Origin: an uncultured Flavobacteriales bacterium
Lineage (GTDB): Bacteria; Bacteroidota; Bacteroidia; Flavobacteriales_G; Salibacteraceae
Direction: 5' to 3'
DNA: 64,000 nt
Assembly (NCBI GenBank): GCA_943788775.1
Contig: CALSRO010000005.1
Coordinates: 496,001-560,000 of the forward strand
Shown here: one piece after another, positions 47,067 through 56,922 of the stretch
How positions within the stretch are numbered: the first letter of the stretch is position 1
Layout: each line of letters begins with the position of its first letter
Program-made: the position numbers and the translations under genes
The notes under the pieces: generated by a model
Databases searched by the model: none
Seen by the model: only the letters and a program-made list of their open reading frames with translations
What the model was told of the DNA's origin: nothing

Positions 47067-47714
47067 TTAATCCCAATTGCCGAGGAGTTCAATATGGTGA
47101 CGTGAAAGAGCAACGCGGCCGTTTTGCTCCATTTTTTTAAGCAGCCTGGAAATCACCTCTCGCGAGGTGCTCAAGTCGTTGGCTATTTCCTGGTGAGTGG
47201 TTGTCAACGTATTTGTGTCGAGGGTGTGCCCTTCTTTTTTGAGGTAAAACTCCAAACGTTCGTCCATGGCCTTGAAGGCAATGGCGTCAACGACAGTAAG
47301 GATTTCTTCGAATCGCGATCTGTACGTTTCTAGCACAAAGTAATACCATGATTTGTACTCCGTCATCAGCGCATCCATCTTATCGATGGGAACCATTATT
47401 GCCTTTCCTGCCGTCATGGCGCGAGCCATTACTTCAGAGGTTTTTTGTTGGGATGCGCAAACCATGCTCAAAGCACAGGCATTGCCCGGTTCAATATAAT
47501 AGACAAAGAATTCTTCGCCATCGTCACCCTCACGATAGAGTTTTACCAAGCCATTCACAATCAGCATGGTAGACTTGAAATATTGACCGGTCCTCATCAG
47601 TTCGTCACCCTCATCGAACTCTTTAATGGTTCCAAGACTGGCAAGAACGTCAATCAGTTCAGATTCAAATACGGGGAAAGATTCAGTTAGGATTTGTTTG
47701 ATCGCATCATTCAT
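47067..47714 (-). CDS. Crp/Fnr family transcriptional regulator
   Basis: A 215-residue regulator with an N-terminal cyclic-nucleotide-binding-type domain (about 20-135; LMRTGQYFKSTMLIVNGLVKLYREGDDGEEFFVYYIEPGNACALSMVC) and a C-terminal HTH_CRP (about 150-210; TTTHQEIANDLSTSREVISRLLKKME). No Fnr-type FeS Cys cluster is visible at the N-terminus, but two Cys (NACALSMVC) lie in the sensor domain near where a ligand or thiol could act. It lies between the rhodanese and EI24 genes and probably controls the cluster. Confidence 0.92.
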   Translation of the reverse strand: MNDAIKQILTESFPVFESELIDVLASLGTIKEFDEGDELMRTGQYFKSTMLIVNGLVKLYREGDDGEEFFVYYIEPGNACALSMVCASQQKTSEVMARAMTAGKAIMVPIDKMDALMTEYKSWYYFVLETYRSRFEEILTVVDAIAFKAMDERLEFYLKKEGHTLDTNTLTTTHQEIANDLSTSREVISRLLKKMEQNGRVALSRHHIELLGNWD

Positions 47715-47723
47715 GATGCAAAC

Positions 47724-48098
47724 TTACTTCCAACTGCCGTATCCTCGCTTTAGATTGTGAACTTCCTTGAAACCGTTTTCTTGCATGATTTCTTGGGCGG
47801 TTTTGCTTCTTCCACCTGCAGCGCAATAAACCAATACAGGCGCATTTTTATCCAATGTTTCGATTTGCTCATAAAAAGCAGGCTTCGAAATATCCATCTG
47901 AACCGCGCCTTCAATCATTCCTTGAGCTACTTCAGCATTTTGCCTAACGTCAATGATTTGCAGGTTTTGATAGATCGCCATGAGTTCTTTGGCTTCGTCA
48001 TTAGAAACGTCTCTATACTTCTCAGAATTAGCTCCTTTGTCCTGTGCAGAGCATGATAGAAGTACGATAGAAAAGAGAATGGAGATTATTGATTTCAT
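47724..48098 (-). CDS. Rhodanese-like lipoprotein
   Basis: A 124-residue lipoprotein (lipobox LLSC, Cys at 16) with one rhodanese domain (about 35-122). The active-site loop is LVYCAAGGRSKTA with the persulfide Cys. It probably acts in the periplasm on sulfane sulfur. It lies between the TauE/SafE and Crp genes, 9 bp before Crp. Confidence 0.92.
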   Translation of the reverse strand: MKSIISILFSIVLLSCSAQDKGANSEKYRDVSNDEAKELMAIYQNLQIIDVRQNAEVAQGMIEGAVQMDISKPAFYEQIETLDKNAPVLVYCAAGGRSKTAQEIMQENGFKEVHNLKRGYGSWK

Positions 48099-48137
48099 AA
48101 GTTCAAATTTGATTAAAAAGTAAAAGATAATAAAGCG

Positions 48138-48929
48138 TTAAGTAAGGAATTCAATGCCTAAGATGAATATGCCCATCACCAGAACAAACCAGCCGAAACT
48201 TTTCTTAAGAGAACCTGCATTTACAATGGTTGCTAGTCGCGAGCCAATAAAAATACCTACAATGGCAAGAGCTGTGAAAAGACCTAAAAAAGACCAATCG
48301 ATCGAGTAATTGCTGATGTCACCCGTAAAGCCAATGAGGGACTTTGCGGCAATTATGAACAGCGAGGTGCCCACCGCTATACGCATGGGTAGTCCAGCAA
48401 CTACTACCAAAGCGGGTATGATTAAAAATCCCCCACCCGCTCCGACCAGTCCGGTTAATAGGCCCACGACCAAGCCTTCCAAAAGCACAATTCCCCAAAA
48501 TTTTGGCCCTTTCATTTGACCCGGTTTGGACTTGCTTGGTTTGATCATGCTATAGGAAGCAGCAATCATAAGCAGCGCGAACAGCGCCATCACTAGGCTG
48601 TCCTTTGTAAGTACAAATGATCCTAGCTCAAAGATGGTCTCCGGAATGGCGGGAATCACAAATTTTCGGGTAGCGTAAACGGAAAAAATACTGGGCACGC
48701 CAAAGGCCAAGGCAATTTTAAAGTCAACCAATCCTTTCATGGAATACCGAACGCCACCAACCAGACTTGTGGCACCGATGATAAAAAGTGAATATCCGGT
48801 CGCCATCGTTGGCGAAATTCCAATCAAATAAACCAAAACGGGAACGGCCAAAGTAGATCCACCTCCACCAATCATTCCCAAAGAAATGCCGATGGCTATG
48901 GCTAAAACGAACCCGATGATTTCTAACAT
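48138..48929 (-). CDS. TauE/SafE family sulfite exporter-like protein
   Basis: A 263-residue inner-membrane protein with about eight hydrophobic segments and the duplicated GxGGG-type motif of the family: SLGMIGGGGSTLAVPVLVY (about 17-35) and GLLTGLVGAGGGFLIIPALV (about 157-176). Members export sulfite, sulfoacetate or other sulfonates. With the neighbouring rhodanese and Crp regulator this reads as a small sulfur-detoxification operon, the first gene being TauE. Confidence 0.92.
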   Translation of the reverse strand: MLEIIGFVLAIAIGISLGMIGGGGSTLAVPVLVYLIGISPTMATGYSLFIIGATSLVGGVRYSMKGLVDFKIALAFGVPSIFSVYATRKFVIPAIPETIFELGSFVLTKDSLVMALFALLMIAASYSMIKPSKSKPGQMKGPKFWGIVLLEGLVVGLLTGLVGAGGGFLIIPALVVVAGLPMRIAVGTSLFIIAAKSLIGFTGDISNYSIDWSFLGLFTALAIVGIFIGSRLATIVNAGSLKKSFGWFVLVMGIFILGIEFLT

Positions 48930-49040
48930 GCCGCAAAAATGGAATTTAAGCTGAGTTGTGGGTGTGACAATTGTTGCTTTGATTTGTAATCTGTGTGTTA
49001 TTTGGTGTAATCAACAATTTCAAGGCATAATTCAATACCG

Positions 49041-49048
49041 TACTTTTG
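49041..49048 (+). promoter_or_regulatory. -7 box of the purB promoter
   Basis: TACTTTTG, an exact TAnnTTTG, 20 bp before the purB ATG. No good -33 element at the normal spacing, so confidence is limited. Confidence 0.4.
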
Positions 49049-49068
49049 CCCACCTCAAAATCAGACCC

Positions 49069-50421
49069 ATGTCACGTACTGCCTTAGCTTCTGTTTCTCC
49101 CGTTGATGGTCGATATGCTCGCCACACCGAATCACTTTCTGAATTTTTTTCTGAGTATGCTTTGTTCAAGTATCGTGTTCGAATTGAAATAGAATATCTG
49201 ATCACCCTCTCAAACCAAGGATTACAGAACATTGCTCCGCTGACCGAGGATGAGCAGTACAAACTGCGAGGCTTGTATATGGACTTTACGCTACAAGATG
49301 CTGAACAAATCAAGAAGATTGAGCAGGTAACCAACCATGATGTGAAGGCGGTGGAGTATTTTGTGAAGGAGCAATTGGAAGCGTTGGGGCGGAAAGATTT
49401 ATTGGAGTTTGTGCATTTTGGGTTGACCAGTCAAGACATCAATAACACTGCTGTTCCGTTGAGCATAAAAGAAGTGCAAATACAAGTAATGCTGCCTCGA
49501 TTATTGTCCATCTTAGAAATTCTTCGAGAGCAAGCGAAGAGTTGGAATCAAATTCCAATGTTGGCTAGAACGCACGGCCAACCGGCATCACCAACTAATT
49601 TAGGCAAGGAGTTTTACGTTTTTGTGGAGCGCATTGATCAGCAGTTGATCCAATTTCAACATATTCCATTTGCCGCTAAGTTCGGAGGAGCTACGGGTAA
49701 TTTCAATGCACATAATGTGGCTTATCCCAACCACGATTGGGTGGCTTTTAGCAACCATTTTGTGAATGAGATATTGGGATTGTATCGTTCGCAGACTACG
49801 ACACAAATCGAACACTACGATCACCTGGCTTCGCTGATGGATTGCTGGAAGCGATTAAACACCATTCTGATTGATCTGAGCCGAGATATATGGACATACA
49901 TCTCCATGGATTATTTCAAGCAAAAGATTAAAGAAGGAGAAGTAGGGTCCAGCGCCATGCCGCACAAGGTGAATCCGATCGACTTTGAAAACGCAGAAGG
50001 TAATTTAGGATTTGCCAATGCCATGTTTGAACATTTATCCGCGAAGCTTCCCATCAGCCGATTGCAGCGTGATTTAACGGATTCGACCGTTTTACGGAAC
50101 ATAGGAATGCCGTTCGCACACACACTCATTGCCTTGGCTTCCATTGAAAAGGGACTTGGTAAGTTGATTTTGAACGAAGATAAATTGGCTGCTGACCTGG
50201 ACAATCATTGGGAAGTTTGTGCAGAAGCCATTCAAACTGTTCTTAGAAGAGAAGGCTATGAAAAGCCATACGAAGCGTTAAAAGCCTTGACACGTGGAAA
50301 TGCAAAAGTCAGTCCTGAGTCACTTTCTGCATTCATTGACGGACTGAATGTGAGCGATACTGTAAAGGCAGAGTTGAAGTTGATTACTCCCCACAACTAT
50401 ACTGGCGTACCTTTAGTCTAG
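49069..50421 (+). CDS. purB: Adenylosuccinate lyase
   Basis: Catalyses two fumarate-releasing steps of purine synthesis (SAICAR to AICAR and adenylosuccinate to AMP). The 450-residue protein from ATG 49069 begins LASVSPVDGRYA, which fixes the start (an in-frame upstream GTG at 48958 is not needed). The signature loop GSSAMPHKVNP (about 303-313) and the catalytic His-containing TSQDINNTA are present. It is followed 2 bp later by the MsbA-type gene. Confidence 0.96.
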   Translation: MSRTALASVSPVDGRYARHTESLSEFFSEYALFKYRVRIEIEYLITLSNQGLQNIAPLTEDEQYKLRGLYMDFTLQDAEQIKKIEQVTNHDVKAVEYFVKEQLEALGRKDLLEFVHFGLTSQDINNTAVPLSIKEVQIQVMLPRLLSILEILREQAKSWNQIPMLARTHGQPASPTNLGKEFYVFVERIDQQLIQFQHIPFAAKFGGATGNFNAHNVAYPNHDWVAFSNHFVNEILGLYRSQTTTQIEHYDHLASLMDCWKRLNTILIDLSRDIWTYISMDYFKQKIKEGEVGSSAMPHKVNPIDFENAEGNLGFANAMFEHLSAKLPISRLQRDLTDSTVLRNIGMPFAHTLIALASIEKGLGKLILNEDKLAADLDNHWEVCAEAIQTVLRREGYEKPYEALKALTRGNAKVSPESLSAFIDGLNVSDTVKAELKLITPHNYTGVPLV

Positions 50422-50423
50422 CA

Positions 50424-52241
50424 TTGAAGAAAATCATTGAAATACTCGGTTATCTGCGTAATTACAAGGCGCGGATTACCTTAAACCTCGTTTACAATCT
50501 GTTGAACGCAGTGTTTTCGGTGATTTCATTTTCTGCTATCATTCCGTTTCTTAAGATTTTATTCGATCGTACTGAAAATGGTCCTGGTGATCAAAGTGCC
50601 GACTTAGGCGATGGATTTTTGGATTCGCTAAATCGATGGTTTGACATTTATATCACGGAGAATGGTACGCGTCACGCGCTGATGATTTTCTGCATCGTGG
50701 TGGTTATTCTCTTCATGGTGCGAAACCTGTTTCGATACTTGGCCATGCATCAAATGGCGTTTTTACGAAATGCGGTGGTTCGCGATGTGCGGCAAAGCAT
50801 TTATGCCAAGTTGTTGCAATTACCCATGGCATATTACACGGGTGAGCGAAAGGGACACATTTATTCACGGTTTACCAATGATGTAAGCGAAATTGAATGG
50901 TCTGTGATGGGAGCATTAGAGGCGCTGTTTAAGCAGCCCGTGCTGATCGCATCCTACTTGGTTTCACTGCTTGTGATCAGCTGGCAATTGACATTGTTTG
51001 TTTTGGTGGTGTTGCCTCTGGCTGGTTTAATCATTGGCCGAATAGGGAAGTCACTTAAAAAGACAGCTAAAAAAGGACAAAACGAATTGGGTCATGTTGT
51101 ATCAGCAGTAGAGGAGACCGTAGGAGGAATTCGAATTGTGAAGGGCTTCACTGCCGAAGAAAATTTTTACGCTCGGTTTGTGAAAATGAATAACTACCAT
51201 TTCCGATTGATGGTAAAGTTGTTCCGAAAGCAATATTTAGCCTCACCGATCAGCGAAACACTTTCCATTTTCACTGTGGCTCTGATCCTCTGGTTTGGTG
51301 GAAATTTGGTGCTAGAAGGTAGAATGTTGAATGGTGAAATGTTCATTCTATACATCGCCATTTTCTCTCAAATGATTTCGCCATCTAGGTCTTTGACTGA
51401 GGCATTTACTAGAGTGCAACGGGGTGTAGCCGCAACCGAGAGAATTGATGAAGTGCTGCTGGCGGAGGAACAAGTTCTTCAGCCTGAAAACCCCATTCCG
51501 CTTGGACAATTCGAAGGAGAGATTGAGTTCAAAAATGTAGGTTTCAAATACGATGACCAATGGGTGTTGAAAGGGATCGACCTGAAAATCGGAAAGGGAC
51601 AATCTCTGGCCTTGGTCGGCCCATCAGGGGGTGGAAAATCCACCTTGGTTGACCTGCTTCCACGCTTCTACGATATCATCGAAGGTGAGCTGTTGATTGA
51701 CGGAAAGGCGATCGATACATTAGATGTAAAAGAACTCCGCAGTCAGTTTGGAATAGTAAGTCAGCAAAGCGTTCTATTCAATGATTCAGTACGAAACAAT
51801 TTATTGATAGGAAATCCGAATGCAACCGATGAACAAATCATAGGAGCTTTGCACGCAGCAAACGCACATGGGTTTGTGATGGCATTGCCGGAAGGGCTTG
51901 ATACAACAATAGGTGAGTCTGGCAACAAGCTAAGTGGAGGGCAAAAACAACGATTGAGCATCGCTCGGGCCATCCTAAAAGACCCACCGGTTTTGATATT
52001 GGATGAGGCAACTTCTGCGCTGGACACTGAGAGTGAACGCCTGGTGCAAGACGCTCTAGCTAAAGTAATGGAGGGTCGCACTACCTTCTTGATTGCACAT
52101 CGTTTGAGTACCATAAGCCATGTGGATAGAATTGCCGTAATCAGTCAAGGTGAAATCATTGAAATTGGAACACACGAGCAGCTCATGGTTCTGAATGGGA
52201 CATATCGCAAGTTGGTTGAAATGCAGGAAATCGATGGCTAA
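50424..52241 (+). CDS. MsbA-type ABC exporter (permease and ATPase)
   Basis: A 605-residue half-transporter: an N-terminal TM domain of six helices (about 15-335), then the nucleotide-binding domain with Walker A GPSGGGKST, signature LSGGQKQR, Walker B VLILDEATSALD and the H-loop IAHRLST. The start is a TTG 2 bp after the purB stop. In Bacteroidota, exporters of this form move lipid A or other lipids and drugs. The 3' end overlaps the following glycosyltransferase-like gene by 8 bp. Confidence 0.93.
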   Translation: MKKIIEILGYLRNYKARITLNLVYNLLNAVFSVISFSAIIPFLKILFDRTENGPGDQSADLGDGFLDSLNRWFDIYITENGTRHALMIFCIVVVILFMVRNLFRYLAMHQMAFLRNAVVRDVRQSIYAKLLQLPMAYYTGERKGHIYSRFTNDVSEIEWSVMGALEALFKQPVLIASYLVSLLVISWQLTLFVLVVLPLAGLIIGRIGKSLKKTAKKGQNELGHVVSAVEETVGGIRIVKGFTAEENFYARFVKMNNYHFRLMVKLFRKQYLASPISETLSIFTVALILWFGGNLVLEGRMLNGEMFILYIAIFSQMISPSRSLTEAFTRVQRGVAATERIDEVLLAEEQVLQPENPIPLGQFEGEIEFKNVGFKYDDQWVLKGIDLKIGKGQSLALVGPSGGGKSTLVDLLPRFYDIIEGELLIDGKAIDTLDVKELRSQFGIVSQQSVLFNDSVRNNLLIGNPNATDEQIIGALHAANAHGFVMALPEGLDTTIGESGNKLSGGQKQRLSIARAILKDPPVLILDEATSALDTESERLVQDALAKVMEGRTTFLIAHRLSTISHVDRIAVISQGEIIEIGTHEQLMVLNGTYRKLVEMQEIDG

Positions 52242-53157
52242 CGATAGGGTCTCCATAAGCGGTTTCAGCATGTGCAGGAATGCGGATTCCTTATACTATC
52301 CGATTAAGGAGAGCATATTGTCCATTTTACCCATTGTGGATGAATTTGTGATAGCCGTGGGCAAAGGTTCGGTAGGAGATAAAACCCGTGAGCTGATCGA
52401 ATCGATTGATAGTTCTAAAATTCGGATTATCGACACGGTATGGGATACTGAAAAGTTCAGAAAAGGTAGTGTACATGCACAACAAACGGATCTTGCTAAA
52501 TCGGAATGCAAGGGCGATTGGTTATTTTATTTACAGGCGGATGAAGTGGTTCATGAGAAAGACCATAAAACAATTGTAGAAGCTTGTGAGAAGTATAAAT
52601 CTGATTTAAGAGTGGATGGATTTGTGTTCGATTACATCCATTTCTGGGGTGATTACAATCATTACCATAACTCACATGTTTGGTATGATCGAGAGATCAG
52701 AATTGTTAGAAATGACCCGACCATTCACTCTTGGAAGAGTGCTCAATCTTTTCGCAGATACGATGACTTTAACGAGTCCAAATATTTGGAAAAGGAGGGG
52801 ACATCTAAATTGAAGGTACATTGCTTAAAGGCCAAGGTTTATCATTATGGATGGGTCAGACCTCCAGAAATGATGACGAAAAAAATCAATGCTTTAGATA
52901 AGATTCACTCACACGCAAAAGAAAGGCAGCTGGCGCCTTTCAGTTATGGGAATTTGAACGCTATACCTTTATTCAGAGGTACTCATCCATCTGTTATGAA
53001 AGAATGGATGCTGAAAGCAGACTGGAAAAACGATGGCAGCCCGAGTCCTGGTTATCTACGCCACAATAAGAGGAAGGCCAAGTTTATGACGTGGATTGAA
53101 ACAAAAATTTTGGGGGGAAAACGGATTTTCGCGACCCACAATTTCAAGAAATTGTAA
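52234..53157 (+). CDS. GT2-like glycosyltransferase (probable)
   Basis: A 307-residue cytoplasmic protein from ATG 52234, which overlaps the ABC exporter gene by 8 bp; the fold starts VSISGFSMCRNADSLYYPIKESI. A GT-A-like domain runs to about residue 200, with a DxDE-like block LQADEVVHEKDH in place of the classic DxD, WDTEKFRKGSVHAQQTDLAK, and a C-terminal basic tail. It resembles the GT2 group that modifies surface glycans, perhaps serving the lipid moved by the exporter. Donor unknown. Confidence 0.75.
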   Translation: MANDRVSISGFSMCRNADSLYYPIKESILSILPIVDEFVIAVGKGSVGDKTRELIESIDSSKIRIIDTVWDTEKFRKGSVHAQQTDLAKSECKGDWLFYLQADEVVHEKDHKTIVEACEKYKSDLRVDGFVFDYIHFWGDYNHYHNSHVWYDREIRIVRNDPTIHSWKSAQSFRRYDDFNESKYLEKEGTSKLKVHCLKAKVYHYGWVRPPEMMTKKINALDKIHSHAKERQLAPFSYGNLNAIPLFRGTHPSVMKEWMLKADWKNDGSPSPGYLRHNKRKAKFMTWIETKILGGKRIFATHNFKKL

Positions 53158-53159
53158 AT

Positions 53160-53321
53160 CTACTTAGGACAACTCTTACAGGCTGACTTTCCCTTCTTCT
53201 TATATTTCTTACAACATTTCTTTTTACACTCAATAGCATATTGATCTGGAAAAAACTGCATCATCATACAAGGTGGCAGTTCAACCTTTAATGAGTGAGA
53301 ATGTCCTGAAATGGATGTCAT
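53160..53321 (-). CDS. Small Cys/Lys-rich protein
   Basis: A 53-codon ORF on the minus strand, below the usual size cut-off, starting at ATG 53321. The N-terminus (SGHSHSLKVELPPCMMMQFF) is followed by the dense tail ECKKKCCKKYKKKGKSACKSCP, in which Cys and Lys alternate. The stop lies 2 bp from the end of the convergent glycosyltransferase gene. I recall similar CKKKCCKKYKKKGK tails in short Bacteroidota proteins; no function is known. A metal-binding or DNA/RNA-binding role is possible. Confidence 0.6.
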   Translation of the reverse strand: MTSISGHSHSLKVELPPCMMMQFFPDQYAIECKKKCCKKYKKKGKSACKSCPK

Positions 53322-53400
53322 ACCTTATTTAGAATAATTCCAAACAAAGGTATTCAGGATGGGTTATATGCCAACCTGATATTCATCATTTTTTCAACGA

Positions 53401-54387
53401 TTAATCAAGGCAAGACTCTGCTGGCTCAGTCTCTGGAGTTTGCGCGGCATTAGCCGAAATACCACCTGCAGCAAAATAACCATAAGCCGCAATGCCGCTT
53501 GTTACGTTCATGACGTTGCCGGTTATTGGAGCCGGTGGCGCGTCAAAAGGCCCACCTACAAATGCAGTTTGACTTTGCAGTGTGCTCAGGAAATTATAAT
53601 AACCTTCCGTGGTGTGCATTTGAAAGACAACTAAAGAATCGCCTAAATCAAGCTCATTTCCATATACGTCAAAATCAAGCAAGCAAAATCCATCAAAGTT
53701 TTCATCGCCAGTAATGGCAATGCTTCCTGGGTTTGAGACATACTTATTGTTAACGTAGAAAAACCAGCGGTAGTGATCACCTAGCCCAGGCTTCTCAAAT
53801 GTGTTCATGCTCATGTAAAATGCACATGAGTCTTGGATGAAGTTCGGGCCATAGTTGGTGGTCAAACTCAACAAGGGAGGCACCGATTCATATAACTCTG
53901 GGGTCGTTTCGTAAAAGTTACCCAAAGCTGAAATCGTCAAATGATAACTCGACCCAACCTTAGGTAGGTGCGTTATTCGGTAAGTTCCAGGAATGCCTGG
54001 GTCCTCCACCAAAGACTCCACCTGATTGCCATCTTCGAATAGAAGTACTGTGGCGCCTGAAACTGCGGGGGGCTCTTGGTTAGCGAAATAATCACCTGTT
54101 GTGGAAAGCACCACTTTGTTGAATGGGAAAACATCCGTTTCGGCTTCAATAGAATCGATATTGATGAATGCATCTACAAAGGCGGTAACGAATTTCAATG
54201 TGTCTAACGAAATCGTGGTGATGCCAAAACAGTCCAAATCACTTTCTGGGAAATAATAGTCACGTTGAGTTAGGTATCCCTCAACGACCAATTCAGGTTC
54301 TGTTGACGGCAAGTCAAGATCTATTTCTTCCTGACAACCAGTAAAGGAAATTAAGGCAACAACAAGGCTGAAGATGAATTTTCTCAT
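53401..54387 (-). CDS. DUF4249 lipoprotein (TonB-receptor partner)
   Basis: A 328-residue lipoprotein (lipobox LISFTGC, Cys at 18) belonging to the DUF4249 family, which in Bacteroidota is encoded next to TonB-dependent receptors and is thought to play a SusD-like, surface-exposed role. Landmarks: EEIDLDLPSTEPELVVEGYLTQ, and repeated Phe/Tyr-rich strands (DHYRWFFYVNNKYVSNPG). It begins 4 bp after the end of the broken TonB receptor gene and was probably transcribed with it. Confidence 0.85.
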   Translation of the reverse strand: MRKFIFSLVVALISFTGCQEEIDLDLPSTEPELVVEGYLTQRDYYFPESDLDCFGITTISLDTLKFVTAFVDAFINIDSIEAETDVFPFNKVVLSTTGDYFANQEPPAVSGATVLLFEDGNQVESLVEDPGIPGTYRITHLPKVGSSYHLTISALGNFYETTPELYESVPPLLSLTTNYGPNFIQDSCAFYMSMNTFEKPGLGDHYRWFFYVNNKYVSNPGSIAITGDENFDGFCLLDFDVYGNELDLGDSLVVFQMHTTEGYYNFLSTLQSQTAFVGGPFDAPPAPITGNVMNVTSGIAAYGYFAAGGISANAAQTPETEPAESCLD

Positions 54388-54391
54388 GACC

Positions 54392-56787
54392 CTAGAATTT
54401 GAAATTTATGGTGATGTATGGAATCGGAATCGCATAGATCGAGAGCCTGAACGCCTTTGGTGATCTCTGGGTTATCCTGGTCCTGTTGGAAGTAGATGGA
54501 ATATGGATTCTTCCTTCCATAGACATTGTAAACTCCAGTGGCTAAGTCGATGGTGTACTTGTGCTTTGTCTGGATCGACTCAAGTTGAACGTGCTCGCTA
54601 AATCTAACCGGTGATACGCGGGGGTGCGAGCTCCATTTCGGTATTCTGATAAATTGGTGCGGTAACACCTCCATATTCAAACCGTAGCTTGCGGGTACGT
54701 GATCGGACGGCCGGTCATGTAGGCAAAGCTGGAGCTGAAAGTTGATCCGCTTGGTTACATCATAGCTCATGACCACGAGACTCACATCGTGCGTTTTGTC
54801 CCAATTCGCTGGATACGGATCGCCATTGTTTATTTCGTCCACGAATCGTTCGACTCGCGATAAGCGTATAACTCACAAAACCAGTGAATTTTCCACGCTT
54901 TTTCTTGAATTGAAATTCCATACCATATGCCTGCCCATCTCCAGAATACAATTCTGTTTCTAAGGTGTTGTTTAATAGCAGTTCAGCTTCGTCCTTATAG
55001 TCTACCAGATCTCTGAAGTATTTATAATACACCTCTACCGATGATTCGTATGAGTTGGAGAAGAAATTTCTGAAGTATCCTAATCCAACTTGATCAACAT
55101 TAGCGGGATCAATATATCGCCCCGCTGGCATGTATATGTCAACCGGTGTCGCCGCCGTGGTGTTTGAGATCAAATGGATGTATTGAATCATGTGGTTGTA
55201 GCTGCCCTTCACAGATGATACCTCGTCTATTTGGAAGTTCACGGAGAAGCGAGGTTCCGAGTCCCTGGAACGGGCTTGACTATTTCCCACTCGTCAAATT
55301 GGATGGTGTCGATCGGAGCGACGTCTGCGGAAGGATTGTCAGGATTGATAGGTTCGCTCCGTTCGGGTACTTGTAAACTTGGCCTGCACCTAATTGTGCG
55401 AATCCGCTGTAACGAAGACCATAGGCAAGTGTCAAGCGGGTGCCAATTTTTTGTTCGTTGCTCAAATATATGGCCGACTCAAGGGCCGGGATAGGTCTGA
55501 CTTGAAAGTCGAAAGTTGTTCGCTCTTCGCCTGTGGTTAAGTAGCCATCTGCTGTCCCCGGTTTGAAGTAGTAGTAGGTGGTGTGCAGTCCAAACTCTAT
55601 CTTGTTAGTGCGGTTTCAAGAAATAGGTGAAATCTGCCTTGCCCGCAATGTTCTCAATGGAGGCTCGCCAGTCAAATCCAAATGCATCCTGCTCAAACCC
55701 TAAGGAATAGCTGTAGTTGCTGTAGATGGCGGTGAAGTTGGAGAAGATCTTGTCAGAAAACAGGTGGTTCCAGCGTCAGAGTCGCTGTGCTGATTGCCCC
55801 ACTGTGTTCTGAAGAGTCCATTCAAATCAAACACATCATCCCCCATGTAGCCCGCTAAGAAGACGCCGGTTGTTTTCATTGATGGTCCAGTTGACCTTTC
55901 CGTTTAAGTCGTAGAAATATAGCTTACTGTCCTTGATCGTTTCGTCATTTGCCAGCGGAAAGAATATGTCAAAATAGCTTCTGCGTCCTGATACAATAAA
56001 CGATGCTTTATCCTTTACGATCGGGCCTTCCAAGCGTCAAGCGGCTGAAGAGTAATAAGCCCACCCCTCCAGTGGCCGTATATTTTTTGAGATTACCCTC
56101 CTTTTGTCGGATATCCAACACGGAGGACAGTCTGCCACCATACTTTGCCGGAATTCCGCCTTTATAAAGCTTTGCGTCTTTGATAGCATCCGCATTGAAT
56201 ACGGAAAAGAACCCAAATAAGTGACTGGAACTGAAAACCGGGCTTTCATCCAAAAGAATCAAGTTCTGATCAATGTTTCCTCCACGCACATTAAAACCTG
56301 TAGCACCTTCTCCAACAGTGGTCACACCTGGCAGCAATTGGATTGATCGAATAATGTCAGCTTCACCCAGCAGTTGTGGGATTTTTTTTACCTGAGCGAT
56401 GTCCAGTTTTTCAACGCTCATTTCGACACTGGTAATATTCTCGTCTTCCTTTTCTCCTGTCACAACAACCTCATCAAGCATGGTTTGTGAGAATCCAATC
56501 TCCGCATTCTTGGTGATGTTTTTTGTCAATTCAATTTGCTCGCTCACAGTCTCAAATCCAATGAAACTGTATTCGATGGTGTAGGTCCCAGGGGGAATTG
56601 ACAAGGAATAGAATCCGTATTCGTTGGTTACTGTTCCAGCGTTAAGCTCCTTTACCATAACGGTTGCCGCAATCATTCCCTCACCAGTTTCGTTGTCCTT
56701 GACATATCCACTGAGAGTTACTTTATCCTGTGCGAAAGAAGTGATGGTAATAAAGAGAGCAAACAAGCTCAAAAACAGGGTCTTCAT
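54392..56787 (-). CDS. TonB-dependent receptor with carboxypeptidase-like N-terminal domain (many frame breaks)
   Basis: The first 245 residues are intact from ATG 56787: signal peptide (cleavage near TSFAQ), a CarboxypepD_reg-like domain (about 24-105) and the plug domain (DEVVVTGEKEDEN; GFNVRGGNIDQNLILLDE). Beyond 56030 the frame changes at least nine times: about 56030, 55852, 55792, 55776, 55615, 55360, 55261, 54861 and again before 54470. Translating piecewise gives a normal barrel (KNNKIEFGLHTTYYYFKPG type strands) ending FRLSIYAIPIPYITINFKF, a proper terminal strand, at the TAG at 54392-54394. Joined length is about 800 residues. Breaks are likely errors, not decay. The DUF4249 gene follows. 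Confidence 0.85.
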
Positions 56788-56908
56788 CCAAAAAATTTTA
56801 AGGGCGCAAAGGTATTCTGATTATCCACTAATAAGTGCCCAATTGGATGAATGGAACAATAGAGCGGAGGAATGGTTGTGATTTTTCGGTAAGTTAATTT
56901 TTGTAAAG

Positions 56909-56922
56909 CTATGCACGCATAG
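56909..56922. promoter_or_regulatory. Palindromic operator candidate in front of the MarR gene
   Basis: CTATGC-AC-GCATAG: two perfect 6-bp arms around a 2-bp spacer, 28 bp before the MarR start and directly upstream of a near-consensus -7 box (TATATTCG, 56933-56940). It is a likely binding site for the encoded repressor. Confidence 0.55.

Noticed and set aside
54769..55494. Plus-strand ORFs opposite the TonB receptor
   Set aside because: They exist because the receptor strand is antisense here; no family features.
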